Under the pieces are notes generated by a model. That model searched no databases. It saw only the letters and a program-made list of their open reading frames with translations, and had not been told where the DNA came from. The position numbers and the translations under genes were made by a program. From contig CM067592.1 of assembly GCA_034336665.1 (NCBI GenBank), positions 39,249,889-39,313,888 on the forward strand: 64,000 nucleotides of DNA, written 5' to 3'. Source of the DNA: Luscinia megarhynchos. Taxonomy: Eukaryota; Chordata; Aves; Passeriformes; Turdidae. Every line of letters begins with the position of its first letter. The stretch's first letter is position 1. This document shows, in pieces, positions 40,319 through 51,700 of this stretch.

Positions 40319-43300
40319 TTACAGCTATTAGAACTAAATTGTTTGAACCATCCACAGCAGAAACTCTTTGATAGGCTGTTGGATATCCTGGAAGGTAACA
40401 TGTGACACTATGAAACTTCACTTAGGATCTCTAAATTGAAAAATCAACAATTGTCTAATGTATTGTCTGACAATATTAACCTCTCAAAGACATCTATCAT
40501 AAGAGACTTAATGAGCTAGAATAATAATACTAGAAACTAAAGATACTAGAGCCATGGAGAGATCTTCGTTTTCTGAACATTAACAAGTAGACTGGAGGAG
40601 AAAAGGCAAACTGACAGATTGAAGTAGTTTGTTGTGAGATCTCTACAACTATAGATAATATTCAACACTCCATGATATTCAGCAACTTTGCTTTGGACTA
40701 CATTATTTGGTTTCAACATGCTCAAACCATGAATGTGTTCCAGAGCTATTGGGGCATAACTCACTGGTTTAGACTATTACTGCTTCATTTTAGGGTGAAA
40801 ATTATTTAGTGAGTATTTAAATTTCCTCAAAAAGTAATATATTTCACAAGAACCAAAATCACTTTGTGAGCAACATACATTAATGGGTACAATAAAGGAA
40901 ACCAGGGTACTACTGCAGGCTAAAATAAGAAAACCAGCTTATACCATGTAAAAACTTCATTTTTATTTGAAAATTAAGAGGAAAATTTAGCTGAGGGAGT
41001 AGATTAGACTAAATCCAATGCATATGTTTTGTTATTTAAAAGTCCTGATTTAAGATGCTGGTCAAAGATACAGAAGACATGAAGTTGGCTTTCTAGAGAC
41101 ATATGTAGTGCCACTGGTAATTGTAGGTTATGGTCCCTATCTCCCAGCCTAAGACTCAATGCTGGGGCTCCTTTGCAGATAAAGACAAGAGATCTGCCAT
41201 GCAATGTGGTGCAAAAGGGAGCAGAACAAGCAAATTAACCTGAAAGCCATGTTGATGACAATGGTGTGTTGTTTGGTAGTCCTGAATGAAAGCTTGTGAG
41301 CTCTCCGCTTAGAGTAAGGCACACTAGAGTAAGACAATAGATAGCTTCAAAGAAAAATAAAAACAGTATATGTCACTTGAGACACCATAGCTATATTATA
41401 TACCACAAGAGAGCCCTTCTTGGAAGTTTTGATAAATGATAATTAAGCTGCAGGCAGGAAGCCAGTTGTGTATTACAAGGACAAGTGAATAGAGATGAAA
41501 AGAAGAAAAAGCAAAGTCATCCCTGTTTTCATAAACCAGTGTAACACACATCCTCAAAATACTCTTTTTGAGACCCACACAAGTATAAATCCCCCCTGAC
41601 TACCCTTTATTCCTCACATATGTTTTTTCCTGGTTTTCCTGTGTTATTTTCCTGTTTTTCATCACACAGCTCTAACTCCGTATCCAAACCTAATGCTACC
41701 TGCTCTCTTTCTGCAACTTCCAGGACATGACTTTTCCTATTTTCCCATGAAAATGGGAGATTGCCTTGGCCCTCAGTGTGTGATTTGTCTGTCAATGTCT
41801 CAGGAAAGACAAGACCCTTGTGCTCAGCCAGTCTGTCAGCATCCCATTAGGAGGACCCTTCCCTGAGGAGTTTCTCTGAATCAGAGGGCAGTTGGACTGA
41901 CTTGTTCAAGGACACACTGACACCATAAGGGAGACCCCTCAGTGGGTCTTCCCACTTTATTCTGGAATGTTACCTGCTCACAGCAGCTTCCAGTGCCTGT
42001 GAAGGGCTCACACCAGCAATTCACACTCTTCATTAATGGGGCATCGTGACAGGTTAAGATTTGAGCATTTCCAGAGATAGTACCTGACTGCAAAATTCAA
42101 AGCAATATATGGGCAAGCCCTGATCCCTAGTGAAAGCACTCAGCACACACAGAGTTTTGTTCTTACCCAACACGGTTTTTTCCCTTATGGGAAAGAAGAC
42201 AGGTTTACAACTGATTCCAGCAGTTATGATGAAATCTTCCCTAACTTTTCCACCATTTTTGATTTAACTTTTACTATTTCTTTATGTTGAGTTTGAGTTA
42301 CTCTAGTCATACACACCTTTGCTACTGATTGGCCAATAAAATACAGAGCACATGCCCATTGAAGGGTGGTCATTCCTCGAGGTGGGTAACTTTGGGATGG
42401 GGGTGTTCATTAATGTTATTAAGCTATAACAAATTTCTATTAGGATTTGAATACAAACTCTCCTTTTCCTCTGATTGTAGCTCCAGCCATCTTTGCTCAT
42501 TTATGCATCTAAACTGGTTATAATAGCTACTTTTGGGTTAACTTCTTTGAACTATGACTAATGTTTAAGGAAAAGGTGGCATCCATTTTCAGCAAAACTG
42601 ATGAAGTCATAACTAGAAATTCACCTGAATTATGAAACCCAGTCGTATTTATGATATGTGATGGAATCACAGGAGAAGAACTACAATGAATTTCTCTAAA
42701 ATTTTCAGAAAAAAATGAGGTTTCAAAGTTCAAGCTGGCAAAAAATGCTTTCCTGCTCTTTCAGAAGAACAAAAACAGTATGTATAACAACTTTCATTTA
42801 AAAATTAAATGAATTTCATTCATTGAATTCAAGCTTTTACACAAGTCGTTTCACTGCAATGGACAGTTAGATGACAAGAATAATAAAATCAAATAACACT
42901 TGGGTCTTCACTTGTCTACAGCACTTTAAAAGAGATTTTGCATCCTTTTTCAGTATCTTTTCTTTTTTGTGTTATTTTGAAATATTTTAGTACATTTGTA
43001 TGCCAAGAAGGAACATTTCGTTCAGTTTTCAATTAAATCTAGTCTTCTAAGATTATATGCTACTAAAAATAAATCTATAAGAAAATGGTAAGGAGAAAGC
43101 ATTATAAAATATAGTTCTGAACCAGGTGTGTCAGTAGAAGATTGATATTCTAAACTTTCTATATACTCTCAGAATTATAATAATTGCAATTGTTAAAAAG
43201 GTAACCTTTACTTTTTTCCAGGAACAATTTATCATTGTTAGGTGATATCATTTGCTCTAGGTATTATTTTTTAACATACTGCTGGCTTCAGGCTGTACTT

Positions 43301-43902
43301 CTGGCAAAAACATTAATGGCATGCTATCAACACTTGCATCAGAAACCTCTTAAGTACAGCTATACTCCTACTAAATTACCAATTTACCAAATTTTCCCAT
43401 CTTGGAACAGTTCCATTAGTAATCAACGAACTTCCTTGTTAACTCAACGTTGTATGCATATCAGTGCTTCTGGGCTTTGTCTTATTTTCAATTCCCATGT
43501 GAAAGGCAGCTGATAGAATTAGTGCAGCCTGGCTCTCGGTTTTTAATCTAGAAGGACTTTTTGTTTAATAAACAGAAGCTTCCCTTTTATATTCAGATTT
43601 AATAATATTTTTCCATAATCTTTCTGATTTCATGTTGATTTTCATTAAATATGCCATTATGCTTAGCTTTGTTAAATGTTTTGAAGTGAGTTTATGAAGA
43701 ACTGTTTAGAAACTCACATCTATTTACAAAGCTAAATTTTCACATTAAAATAAAACCATCCCAGGTTTAAGAGGCCATTTCTTAGGTCTCATTAAAGTAA
43801 TCTGAAATGACACCATTTCTTGCAAAGAAGTTATATCTCATGGATGTAAACTATTACTTTCTTGACCATGTAAAATCCCATTCAATATTAGACCAGGAAT
43901 TA

Positions 43903-43978
43903 TGCATACATACATACATACATATATAAATATATATATATATACACACACACACATATATATGTGTATGTGTGTATG
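43903..43978. repeat. Compound CATA/TA/CA/TG microsatellite
   Basis: Blocks of CATA, TATA, ACAC, then TATATGTG repeats occur consecutively. The CACA...TGTG halves make it partly self-complementary. Confidence 0.9.
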
Positions 43979-44975
43979 ACTGTTGTCTGCTAGTCTAACT
44001 AATAATCATGTTGATAGTCAAAATGTATTTAACTTCCACTGATTAAAACATATAAATACATTCAAATTTGGTTTCTACCCCACATATCAAATGTTGGTGG
44101 ATGCATGGGTGAGGGGATAATGTGCAAGAGAATATCTGAAAAAAATAAAATTTTGTTAAAGTTATTCATTTGAAGAAGGAATGAACAAGTATCTTGGTTC
44201 ACTAGGATTTCATTATCAAGAACTATTCCATTTGCACTGTAGAGACCTCTGGACAGATCTTTGCCAAAAAACCTAGTGTGACACTTAGTGCTTCAACATG
44301 TGAGATATTGATACAGGAGTAGTTCATAAAAAATTTAGTTCTTAGCCACCCACAACTATTTTTTTACATTAAAAAAATTCCTCTGAAAATTTTTCCATGG
44401 AATTAAAGTTACTGTTGCAAATGTTCCAAAGAGTGCAAATAGGAGTACCATACACTTAGTCTGTAACTCTGTCAATCTTCAGAAGTTGGCCTCAATTTTC
44501 TAAACCACAGAGCTGGTTTTTCTGCTAAAATGTGTTGAAAATAACCACATTATTTATGTGCCAAAAAAATCTAAAAAAATAACAAAACAATCTCAAGATG
44601 GAGGAATTACTTTCTTAAAAGACACCCTTGATGAAAATTTAGCCCCATGCTTGTCTCACTTTCTATTCATAATCATTATTATTTTCATTCATATCACCAT
44701 ATATAAAAAGCAGCTACATGGTTTTTTCAAAAGTTCCCCTGTCTTTGGAGTTTAAAAAGGATTTTCTTTGCAAAACAGCCATGATTTCTACTTTTTTTTC
44801 TGCCCTTTGCCACAATGATTATGACCCAGATAAAATTTACTGAAATGACAAAATTATTTCCTCCCTGTCTGTTCACTGACACTCCTTACTATTTTTTCTT
44901 TCTGTTAGGATAAAGGAGGAAAGCTCAAGCTTCCCCATGCAAACAAAAATTTCTCCCTACAACAGGTTTCACTGT

Positions 44976-45026
44976 TCTAATAGTCACAAGAGGACACAAA
45001 GCTGCGCAAGGGAAGGTTTAGGTTGG
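44976..45026 (+). mobile_element. CR1 LINE, 5' portion of a copy split by an LTR
   Basis: The segment CACAAGAGGACACAAAGCTG then CGCAAGGGAAGGTTTAGGTTGG matches the avian CR1 stretch just upstream of 'atattagg'. It ends at 45026, exactly where the LTR begins. The missing continuation (AATATCAGGAGGGAGTTCTT) is found immediately after the LTR. The left edge of this short fragment is uncertain. Confidence 0.75.
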
Positions 45027-45200
45027 TGTGTTGGTTTCTTTGGTTTTTCATGGCCTGTTTTTTTGTAGCAGGGGGACCACAGAGGCGGCTGCTGTGAGAA
45101 GCTGCTGGAAGCTTCACCATGTCCAGCAGCCATCCCTGAATGCTCTGAAGATGGACTTGTTGCTTGCCCAATCAGAGAAGCTGGGAACCACTCTGTCATA

Positions 45201-45213
45201 ACATATTTAAGAA
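45201..45213 (+). promoter_or_regulatory. TATA-like box of the LTR promoter
   Basis: CATATTTAAGAAG lies about 175 bp inside the LTR, after a CCAATCAGAG motif (45169-45178) that includes a CCAAT box. A CCAAT element about 30 bp before a TATA-like element is the usual retroviral U3 arrangement. Whether it is still active cannot be told. Confidence 0.5.
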
Positions 45214-45402
45214 GAAAATCAAACCAAAGGAGGCATAGTTTTTTGTACTAGCTGGAGAAGAGGAGGATGAGAGAACATGTGAGGGAAAGAACATGGAGAC
45301 CCCAAAGTCAGTGCAGTAGGAGGAGAAGAGGTGCTCCAGGTGCCAAAGCTGAGATTCCTCTGCAGCCCATGGTTCAGGCAGACCATGGTGAAGCAGCTGT
45401 GC

Positions 45403-46016
45403 CCCTGCAGCCCATAGGGATCCATGGGGGATGCAGAGATCCACCCACAGCCCATGGGGATCCATGGGGATGTAGAATCCACCCACAGCCCATGGGGATC
45501 CATGCGGGATGCAGAGATCCACCCACAGCCTGTGGGGATCCATGGGGGATGCAGAGATCCACCCACAGCCCATGGGGATCCATGGGGGATGAGAGATCCA
45601 CCCACAGCCCATGGGGATCCATGGAAATGCAGAGATCCACCCACAGCCCATGGGGATCCATGGGGGATGCAGAGATCCACCCACAGCCCATGGGGATCCA
45701 TGGGGGATGCAGAGATCCACCCACAGCCCATGGGGATCCATGGGGATGAGAGATCCACCCACAGCCCATGGGGATCCATGGAAATGAAGAGATCCACCCA
45801 AAGCCCATAGGGATCCATGGGGGATGCAGAGATCCACCCACAGCCCATGGGATCCACAGGGATGCAGAGATCCACCCACAGCCCATGGGGATCCAGGGGG
45901 ATGCAGAGATCCACCCACAGCCCATAGGGATCCAGGGGGATGCAGAGATCCACCCACAGCCCATGGGGATCCATGGGGGATGCAGAGATCCACCCACAGC
46001 CCATGGAGGTGCCCAT
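45403..46016. repeat. 38-40-bp minisatellite within the LTR, about 16 units
   Basis: The landmark CCACCCACAG (or a one-base variant) occurs at 45441, 45479, 45519, 45559, 45598, 45637, 45677, 45717, 45755, 45793, 45833, 45872, 45911, 45950 and 45990. Spacing is 38, 39 or 40 bp, and one more unit lies before the first. Each unit also contains GCCCATGGGGATCC and CATGGGGGATGCAGAGATC. Because the units lack stops in several frames, the array creates long open frames on both strands (minus 45196-46191, 331 codons; minus 45374-46351, 325 codons). These read as GCGWISASPMDPH-like repeats. I regard them as by-products, not genes. Units are nearly identical, so the expansion is recent relative to the host LTR, and copy number is probably variable. 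Confidence 0.92.
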
Positions 46017-46466
46017 GCCAGAGCTGGTGATGCCTGGAGGAGGCTGTGGTGCAGTGGGAGACCCAGAGGAGACAGAGGGACCCTGCTTTCAGGCAGGAGC
46101 AGCCTGTCCTTGTTGGACTGCACCCCGTGGAACAGTGACCCAGGCCACAGCTGTTTTGGGGGGACTGTGTGCCTGTGGGAGGGACTGACATTGCAGCAGT
46201 TTTGGAGGACTGCTGCTCTGTCCATGAGAGTTGACCAGCTCTGGAGAAGTTTATGGAGAACTGTCCCTCCTAGGAGGCACCCCATGGTCTCACAAGGGAA
46301 GGGCTCCTCTACCAGAGCAGAGGGAGAAAATCTCAGTGATGAGCTGACCAATACCCCATGTCCTGTCTCTCTGCTCTCTCACTGGGAAGGAGGGAGGGGT
46401 TGGGGGAAGAACAGGTGGTTTTAGGGGCTTATTTTACTTCTCATTATCCTCCTCTGATTTTTTAGC

Positions 46467-46472
46467 AATAAA
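46467..46472 (+). terminator. Polyadenylation signal of the LTR
   Basis: AATAAA followed by a T/G-rich stretch (TTGAGCCTGTTTTG) in the R/U5 part of the LTR. The same signal sits at the equivalent place in the shorter LTR (3424-3429). Confidence 0.65.
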
Positions 46473-46651
46473 TTCACTTTGTACTTCTAAGTTGAGCCTG
46501 TTTTGCCCTTGGAGTATTTTCTCCCAGTCCATATCTCAACTCATGAACCCTTCATTAAATTCTTCTCTCTCCTGTGCACCACTGTGGCAGGCAAGGGTGA
46601 GTGAGTGACTTTCATAGGTGCCTGGTGTTGGGCCAGTGTCAAACCAGGACA

Positions 46652-46858
46652 ATTGAATATCAGGAGGGAGTTCTTCACAGCAAGGGTGGTTGAGCATTGG
46701 AACGGGCTGCCCAGACAGGCGGTGGAGTCAGGATCCCTGGAGGTGTTTAAGAAAAGAAATGGCAATCTGTGCTATGGTCTGGTTGATGAGCTAGTGATGG
46801 GTTGTGGGTTGATGATCTCAAAGGTTCTTAACAGTCCAGTTGATTCTGTGATTCTGTA
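46652..46858 (+). mobile_element. CR1 LINE, 3' portion of the copy split by the LTR
   Basis: It continues the CR1 from 45026. The translation of 46652 onward gives NIRREFF, then [20 protein letters not shown], characteristic of the CR1 ORF2 C-terminus. A 3' UTR ends GTTGATTCTGTGATTCTGTA, the terminal octamers. The frame is open for a short way but the element is only a 3' remnant. Its apparent start codon at 46605 lies in the LTR, so that open frame is chimeric and meaningless. Confidence 0.9.
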
Positions 46859-48467
46859 ATCAGTAGAGGTTCCCGCCAAGATCATCCATTCCCTGATTCT
46901 GCATTATTTTCAATAGAATATGTGTGTTTTAAGCTGCAAGAATTCATAGAACTAATATTCACTCTGAGCATGTTAACAAAGGCTAGATAAGTGCCCATTA
47001 TTTTGTTCATATATATAAGATAATGGATGATGACATTGGATGAGTACATCATAAGCCTCTTCAAATACATTGAAAAATATATTTTAATTAAACCTATGAA
47101 TACTGCATTGTAATATCTCACCCTATATAAAATATGAAACCACATTGAATTAAAACACAGGAATAATTATTTTTAAGAAAGAGCATGTATTTCCTGTGAC
47201 CTAAGACTTACATACAGTATATTAACACAGTTTGATGTAATCCCTTATGCATTGCCAGTGATTTGAAGGCTTCTATAAGATATGCACAACTCCCAAAGAT
47301 ACACATCCTTCCTTAAGGAAGGGTAAGCATTTGCTCAACTGAATAACTTCTTTGGGCCTTAAGTCTTCACAATGGCTCCAGTGCAGCTCTCTGCAGAGAT
47401 CACCATGGATGTATCAGCTGGAATATATTGCATACTACTTGTCTCATGATAACCCCATCTATGAGAAACTCAAATAATTGACTCTGTATCTGTACACAGC
47501 AATGCAGCTTCTAGCTTTAAGCCCTGTTCATGAGGCTAAAATAGGTGTAGCTTGGGTGTCCCTAACCAGCCTGCAGACAGCAAGAACTCTGTGACCCCCC
47601 GGCCCTACCTGGAACACAACAGGTAAAGAAGGGTTTGTTGAGAAGGCCTGCCAGCCAGCAGAAATGGCTTTGACAGCTGTCTGGGCAGCATCCAGGTTTT
47701 CATTGAGGAATATAACCATGTTAAAGAGCAAAAGGGGAAGATGAAAATCCAGCATAATGAAAAATTTTCGTTCCCTCTTGGAATACTCTAGCTAGTTTTT
47801 CCTAGGCTGTAGTTTTTGAGGGGGAAAGACAGTCTAGGAGTTATTATGAGAAGTGGTTTGGACATGACCATGCCAAACTTGATTCTCTTTCCCTTTGAGT
47901 TCTACACAGTCACTCAACAGAATCCCAGCTTGTACATTAACAATATTTGACCAGGCTATTTAAACTATTTTTATTTTTATGTTAATTAAAAAAATTGAAA
48001 TATGTTATTCTAAATACATACAATATGTTATATTTTCAAAACTTTATACTCTAAGCTAATAAGTATATAATTGATTAAAGACTAATGGTTATCTAGAACC
48101 ATGTTTACACTGCTGCATTGAGGTTACATGCATCACTATCTGAAAGGATTATTTGTGAAAGGGAGAAATTCGAGGTGAAGGGGTTTACAAAACAGAGCAT
48201 CATCCTCATTCTGCTGAAAATAAAAACTGGCTGCAGAGTAGAGATGAATTTCTGAAATGTAAATTGTTTGTCAGATCTTTGAGATACAAGTGTGGAAACA
48301 GGGAAGAGGTAGAAATATGGAAGACTATATTTTATTCCCAATTGTAATGGAGCAACATAGAGACAAACTATAGAGAATTGTCCAAAAATTAAGTTATTCT
48401 CTTCCCACATCTACTTTTGTCTAGTTTGACACATGAAAAAAATAGTCTAGCCTCTAAAAAGATAAAA
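46859..48467. other. Non-genic DNA with one GC-rich open patch
   Basis: Mostly AT-rich. At 47528-47755 the minus strand is open for 75 codons with higher GC, reading ENLDAAQTAVKAISAGWQAF and then a TTCCAGGTAGGG sequence that could be an exon end. I do not recognise the peptide and see no other exon nearby. It may be chance, an exon or a decayed retrocopy. Confidence 0.55.
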
Positions 48468-48710
48468 TCACAGAATCACAGAGTAGCTTGTGATCACCAC
48501 CTCTCTGCCATGGGCAGGAATGTCATTGACTAGACCTGGCCTTGAACACTTCCAGGAATGGGGCATCCACTACATCTCTGGACAATCCATTCCAATGCCT
48601 CACCACCTTCACAGTAAAGAATATCTACCTATTATGTAATCTATATCAGCACATCTTAATTCCCTCTTGACCTACCCCTCCCAGCCTCCTTACAAGCCCC
48701 TTACAGGATT
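48468..48710 (-). mobile_element. CR1 LINE 3' end
   Basis: The plus strand starts ATCACAGAATCACAGAGTAG (reverse-complemented CR1 terminal octamers). It continues TGGCCTTGAACACTTCCAGG, GGGGCATCCACTACATCTCT, ATTCCAATGCCTCACCACCT and AGTAAAGAATATCTACCTAT, the CR1 ORF2 end in reverse. The match fades in the CTTACAAGCCC region near 48710. Confidence 0.88.
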
Positions 48711-51700
48711 ATCATAACTCCGCATCCTGATTCCTCTGCTCTGACTGAGATTTTCACTCTATTGCAAAACATGCAGGTACACATTAGCCTTATTGTGACA
48801 AAAGACAGTTTTATTATTTTAGAGAAAGATTTTTCTATTTTTTTCCCGTAAAGAATTTCTCTATTAAACATTTAACATCAGTAGAAGATTCATTCACTAT
48901 ATTTTGCCATTTTCAGACTTGATTTTATTGGCTTGCCTTTTTCTTTCAAAATATATTTATCCAACAGCTCCCCCTCGTAAATAAGTTGAAAAATTAAAAG
49001 AAAAATAAACAAAATATGGAGAGAAATAGACTACAGTTTGGGCAGGAATGTAAGTCATTTGCTTTATTGGTGCTTTTTCTTCGTCACATTTAGCTTGAAG
49101 AAGATATTCTCTCAAGATGGGAGGTCAGTAAAAGAAAATAAAAGAATATTTAATGAAAAAAGATCTTCAAAACTCTAGATACAGATATGAGCAGGTAACT
49201 GATAAATACGGATCCTAATTTTCTATTTTTTTATTTTCTTTCTATCCTTTTCTGTCGCAGAAATGGCAATTGAAACTGCCTTTTATTAAGTTGTCTGTAA
49301 ATAAAAATGTTCACGTTTTTTCCAAAGAGCTGTTTGTATTAGCAATATGAGACTCTGTTTTGTATCCAGAGCTTTTAAACACTGTATATTAAATGATTTA
49401 AGATAAGGTAGGCTTTTCAATGCATATTTTGTGGGTTAATAATTTATTTATATGCATACACATTTAATTCATCTTGACAAAAAGCCATTCAGTTCCTGTT
49501 TAACCAGGACAGGGTAGAAAAACAGGGATAAATAAAGAAGCATGGATTATGCCATGCCCATAAATTAGGTTGGCCTACAAAACCTGAAGATACAACTGGG
49601 GTGAAGATCAATGAAGTTTTCTGGTCTCCCAAACCTACAAGGGAAATCAGATGGCAATCTCTGAGGATCAGAGTACATGTCTGCACAGGGCACCAGCCAG
49701 GGTTCCAAACTGGTAGCTGCTGTCTTAGTTATCTGTCTCCAAAACAGATTTATCTGCAGATAATTAGATCCCAACTGTATATAATTCTCATTTCTTAGGT
49801 CATCTACTATTAGTAGAATATAGTTGTAACTCTTTTAATAATGCAAAGAAAAAAGTTGATAAATAATATTAGGATAATTTTGGGGTATTCCACTTTAAAG
49901 GCATAATTTTCTGTCTAATCCAGTCCATATTTACATTTACATATTAAGGACTCCAGAGGATTTTAACTCCTGCCAGAATAATTGAATGCCAAACATCTGC
50001 CAACAATCAAATCTGCTAGAAAACCTTTCAAGTAGCCCAGAAGTAGAAGAAGGTAAGATAGTACTGCAATAGCAATTCTGATCTCAGAGGCAGGAAAGGG
50101 AATAGAAAGGCAACAACCAATTTTGGTTTGATTAAAATTTTGCATTTTACATATAATGTAAAGGTAATAATTCTCTTTTTATTTATACTTGGTGGCAGGT
50201 TTAATAAAATACTCTAAACCAGAATAGCCATCATTCATTAATTACTGAATGCCAGCAAATATAATACTGTCATAGAATGACTTTATTAAACAAAGATATA
50301 AATTATGTGAATCTTATACAGCTCTTGATAACTTTTTACATTACTTTTCTTTGAATGTAATTAAAGAGTGGCAGAAAATAGCAAATGGTGTTTTGTTAGT
50401 GGCTTTTGTTGAGAGATCTTTATGTTGGAAACAGCACCTCGATTCAAAGTATTATGAGCAATACTTGAGAAAAAATAGCTAAAATACATTTCTGGGAAAA
50501 AACCCCAAAATATATTTAAAGATTCTACTACTTTGATTTAGAGATTTCTTTTTAAAGGTATTTCATTATAAGGAGTGCTCTAATCCATGCTTGTGGACAC
50601 CACTGTAAATCAAATCTTTATGCCTTTACTTGTGCCTGGTGCCCCAGAGAACAGAGGAATGAGAAAGATTGTCAGCAATGGAAAATTACAGACAGAGCCA
50701 ACTGCTAGGAAAACACAGTTCAACCTGCTGTCGTAGGTATCAGAATGTATTTTCCTTTGCTTACACACACTGATTCTTTGGGAAAAATCATATTCAGCAT
50801 GGCCATAGGTCTCTGCTGGTGTTCCCAGCTAGCTGGAGGAGCAATCTTTGGAAGTGCCTGGTGAGCCTCGACTGGCATGTTCCTCAAACACAGCCCAGCG
50901 TTGGCATCACAAATCACTGCAATCAAGAATGCACAGTAGCAGTCACCTTCAAGTGACTTCTGCTCCAAAGGACTGTCATCAACACAGAATAGTTTCATGA
51001 CAGCACAGAAGCAATGCGCCTACCACCGTAATTAACATTCTGTCCTTAAGAAAGTGGAATCTGTGTGAAGTACAGACACAATCTAAATTTCATCTCTTTG
51101 CTGATATATAACAGAGTAGAAGTTAGAATTAAAGTTTTTATAATTTTTTTTTTAAAAGGGAAAGTACTGGAAAGTTCTGATTCTTGGCTTAAATATTAAA
51201 TATAACATTTTTCATGGTAGTGCTAAAAGCACAGAAAATCAAAATGCTTTTTTTTCCTGCTAACTTGAAGAGTAGAGACTTCACAGATTTGGTAGTACTA
51301 GAGAGAATGAAAAGCTGTGTTATCTTAGTACAGAGTTTCAAGTTCATCATATGAATGTGAACTTTTCTGAAGCTTTATGAAATTTTGTTTAAACCACAAA
51401 GGCATCAGTGAAAAACACTTTGTTCATTTTATAGATATATGGGCCATATATTTAATTCACTGAAGTATCTTGCTTGAAATGTTATTTACAACTACAATGC
51501 ACGTGCATTCCAGAAATCCTAAAATAGGGAAGTCAACATCATGGCTCTGTGCTGTAAAAGAACATCTGGAAATCTACAGTGTTGATGCCCTCATCAAATG
51601 AGATTCACTGCAGCACTGAAAAAAAATCATGCAACGGTGTCAAATGTGAAATTTGATGACTTCTTCTGTTCTCCCAATCTTTGTCTCTTGTTTCAAACTA

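Larger units (their letters stand above)
39508..44975. other. Non-genic DNA
   Basis: No gene supported. A slightly GC-richer patch at about 41580-42130 has short open frames on the minus strand (41607-41795, 41881-42093) without recognised domains. Two small repeats are listed separately. The remainder is AT-rich with scattered stops. Confidence 0.65.
45027..46651 (+). mobile_element. Solo LTR, ERVL-like avian family, with internal minisatellite
   Basis: A 1.6-kb GC-rich block begins TGTGTTGGTTTC and ends CAAACCAGGACA (TG...CA). It interrupts a CR1 and is flanked by GTTGG (45022-45026) and ATTGA (46652-46656), a diverged 5-bp duplication as expected for ERVL-type integration. Landmarks include GTGAGAAGCTGCTGGAAGCT in the U3 part, a TATA-like CATATTTAAGAAG at 45201-45213, an array of about 16 tandem units, a purine-rich region, AATAAA at 46467-46472, GTTGAGCCTGTTTTGCCC, and a CTGGTGTTGGGCCAGTGTC end. 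The order matches a passerine ERVL-type LTR known to me; the exact name needs a library search. No gag, pol or env sequence adjoins it, so this is a solo LTR left by recombination between two LTRs. Confidence 0.85.

Noticed and set aside
45196..46191. 331-codon open frame (minus) and companions on both strands (325, 265, 218, 160 codons)
   Set aside because: They consist almost wholly of the minisatellite, are open in several frames at once because the unit has few stops, and occupy an LTR. There is no domain or codon bias.
46605..46859. 84-codon frame with a CR1-like C-terminus as a gene
   Set aside because: It begins in the LTR and ends in a CR1 remnant; the fusion is an accident of nested insertion.
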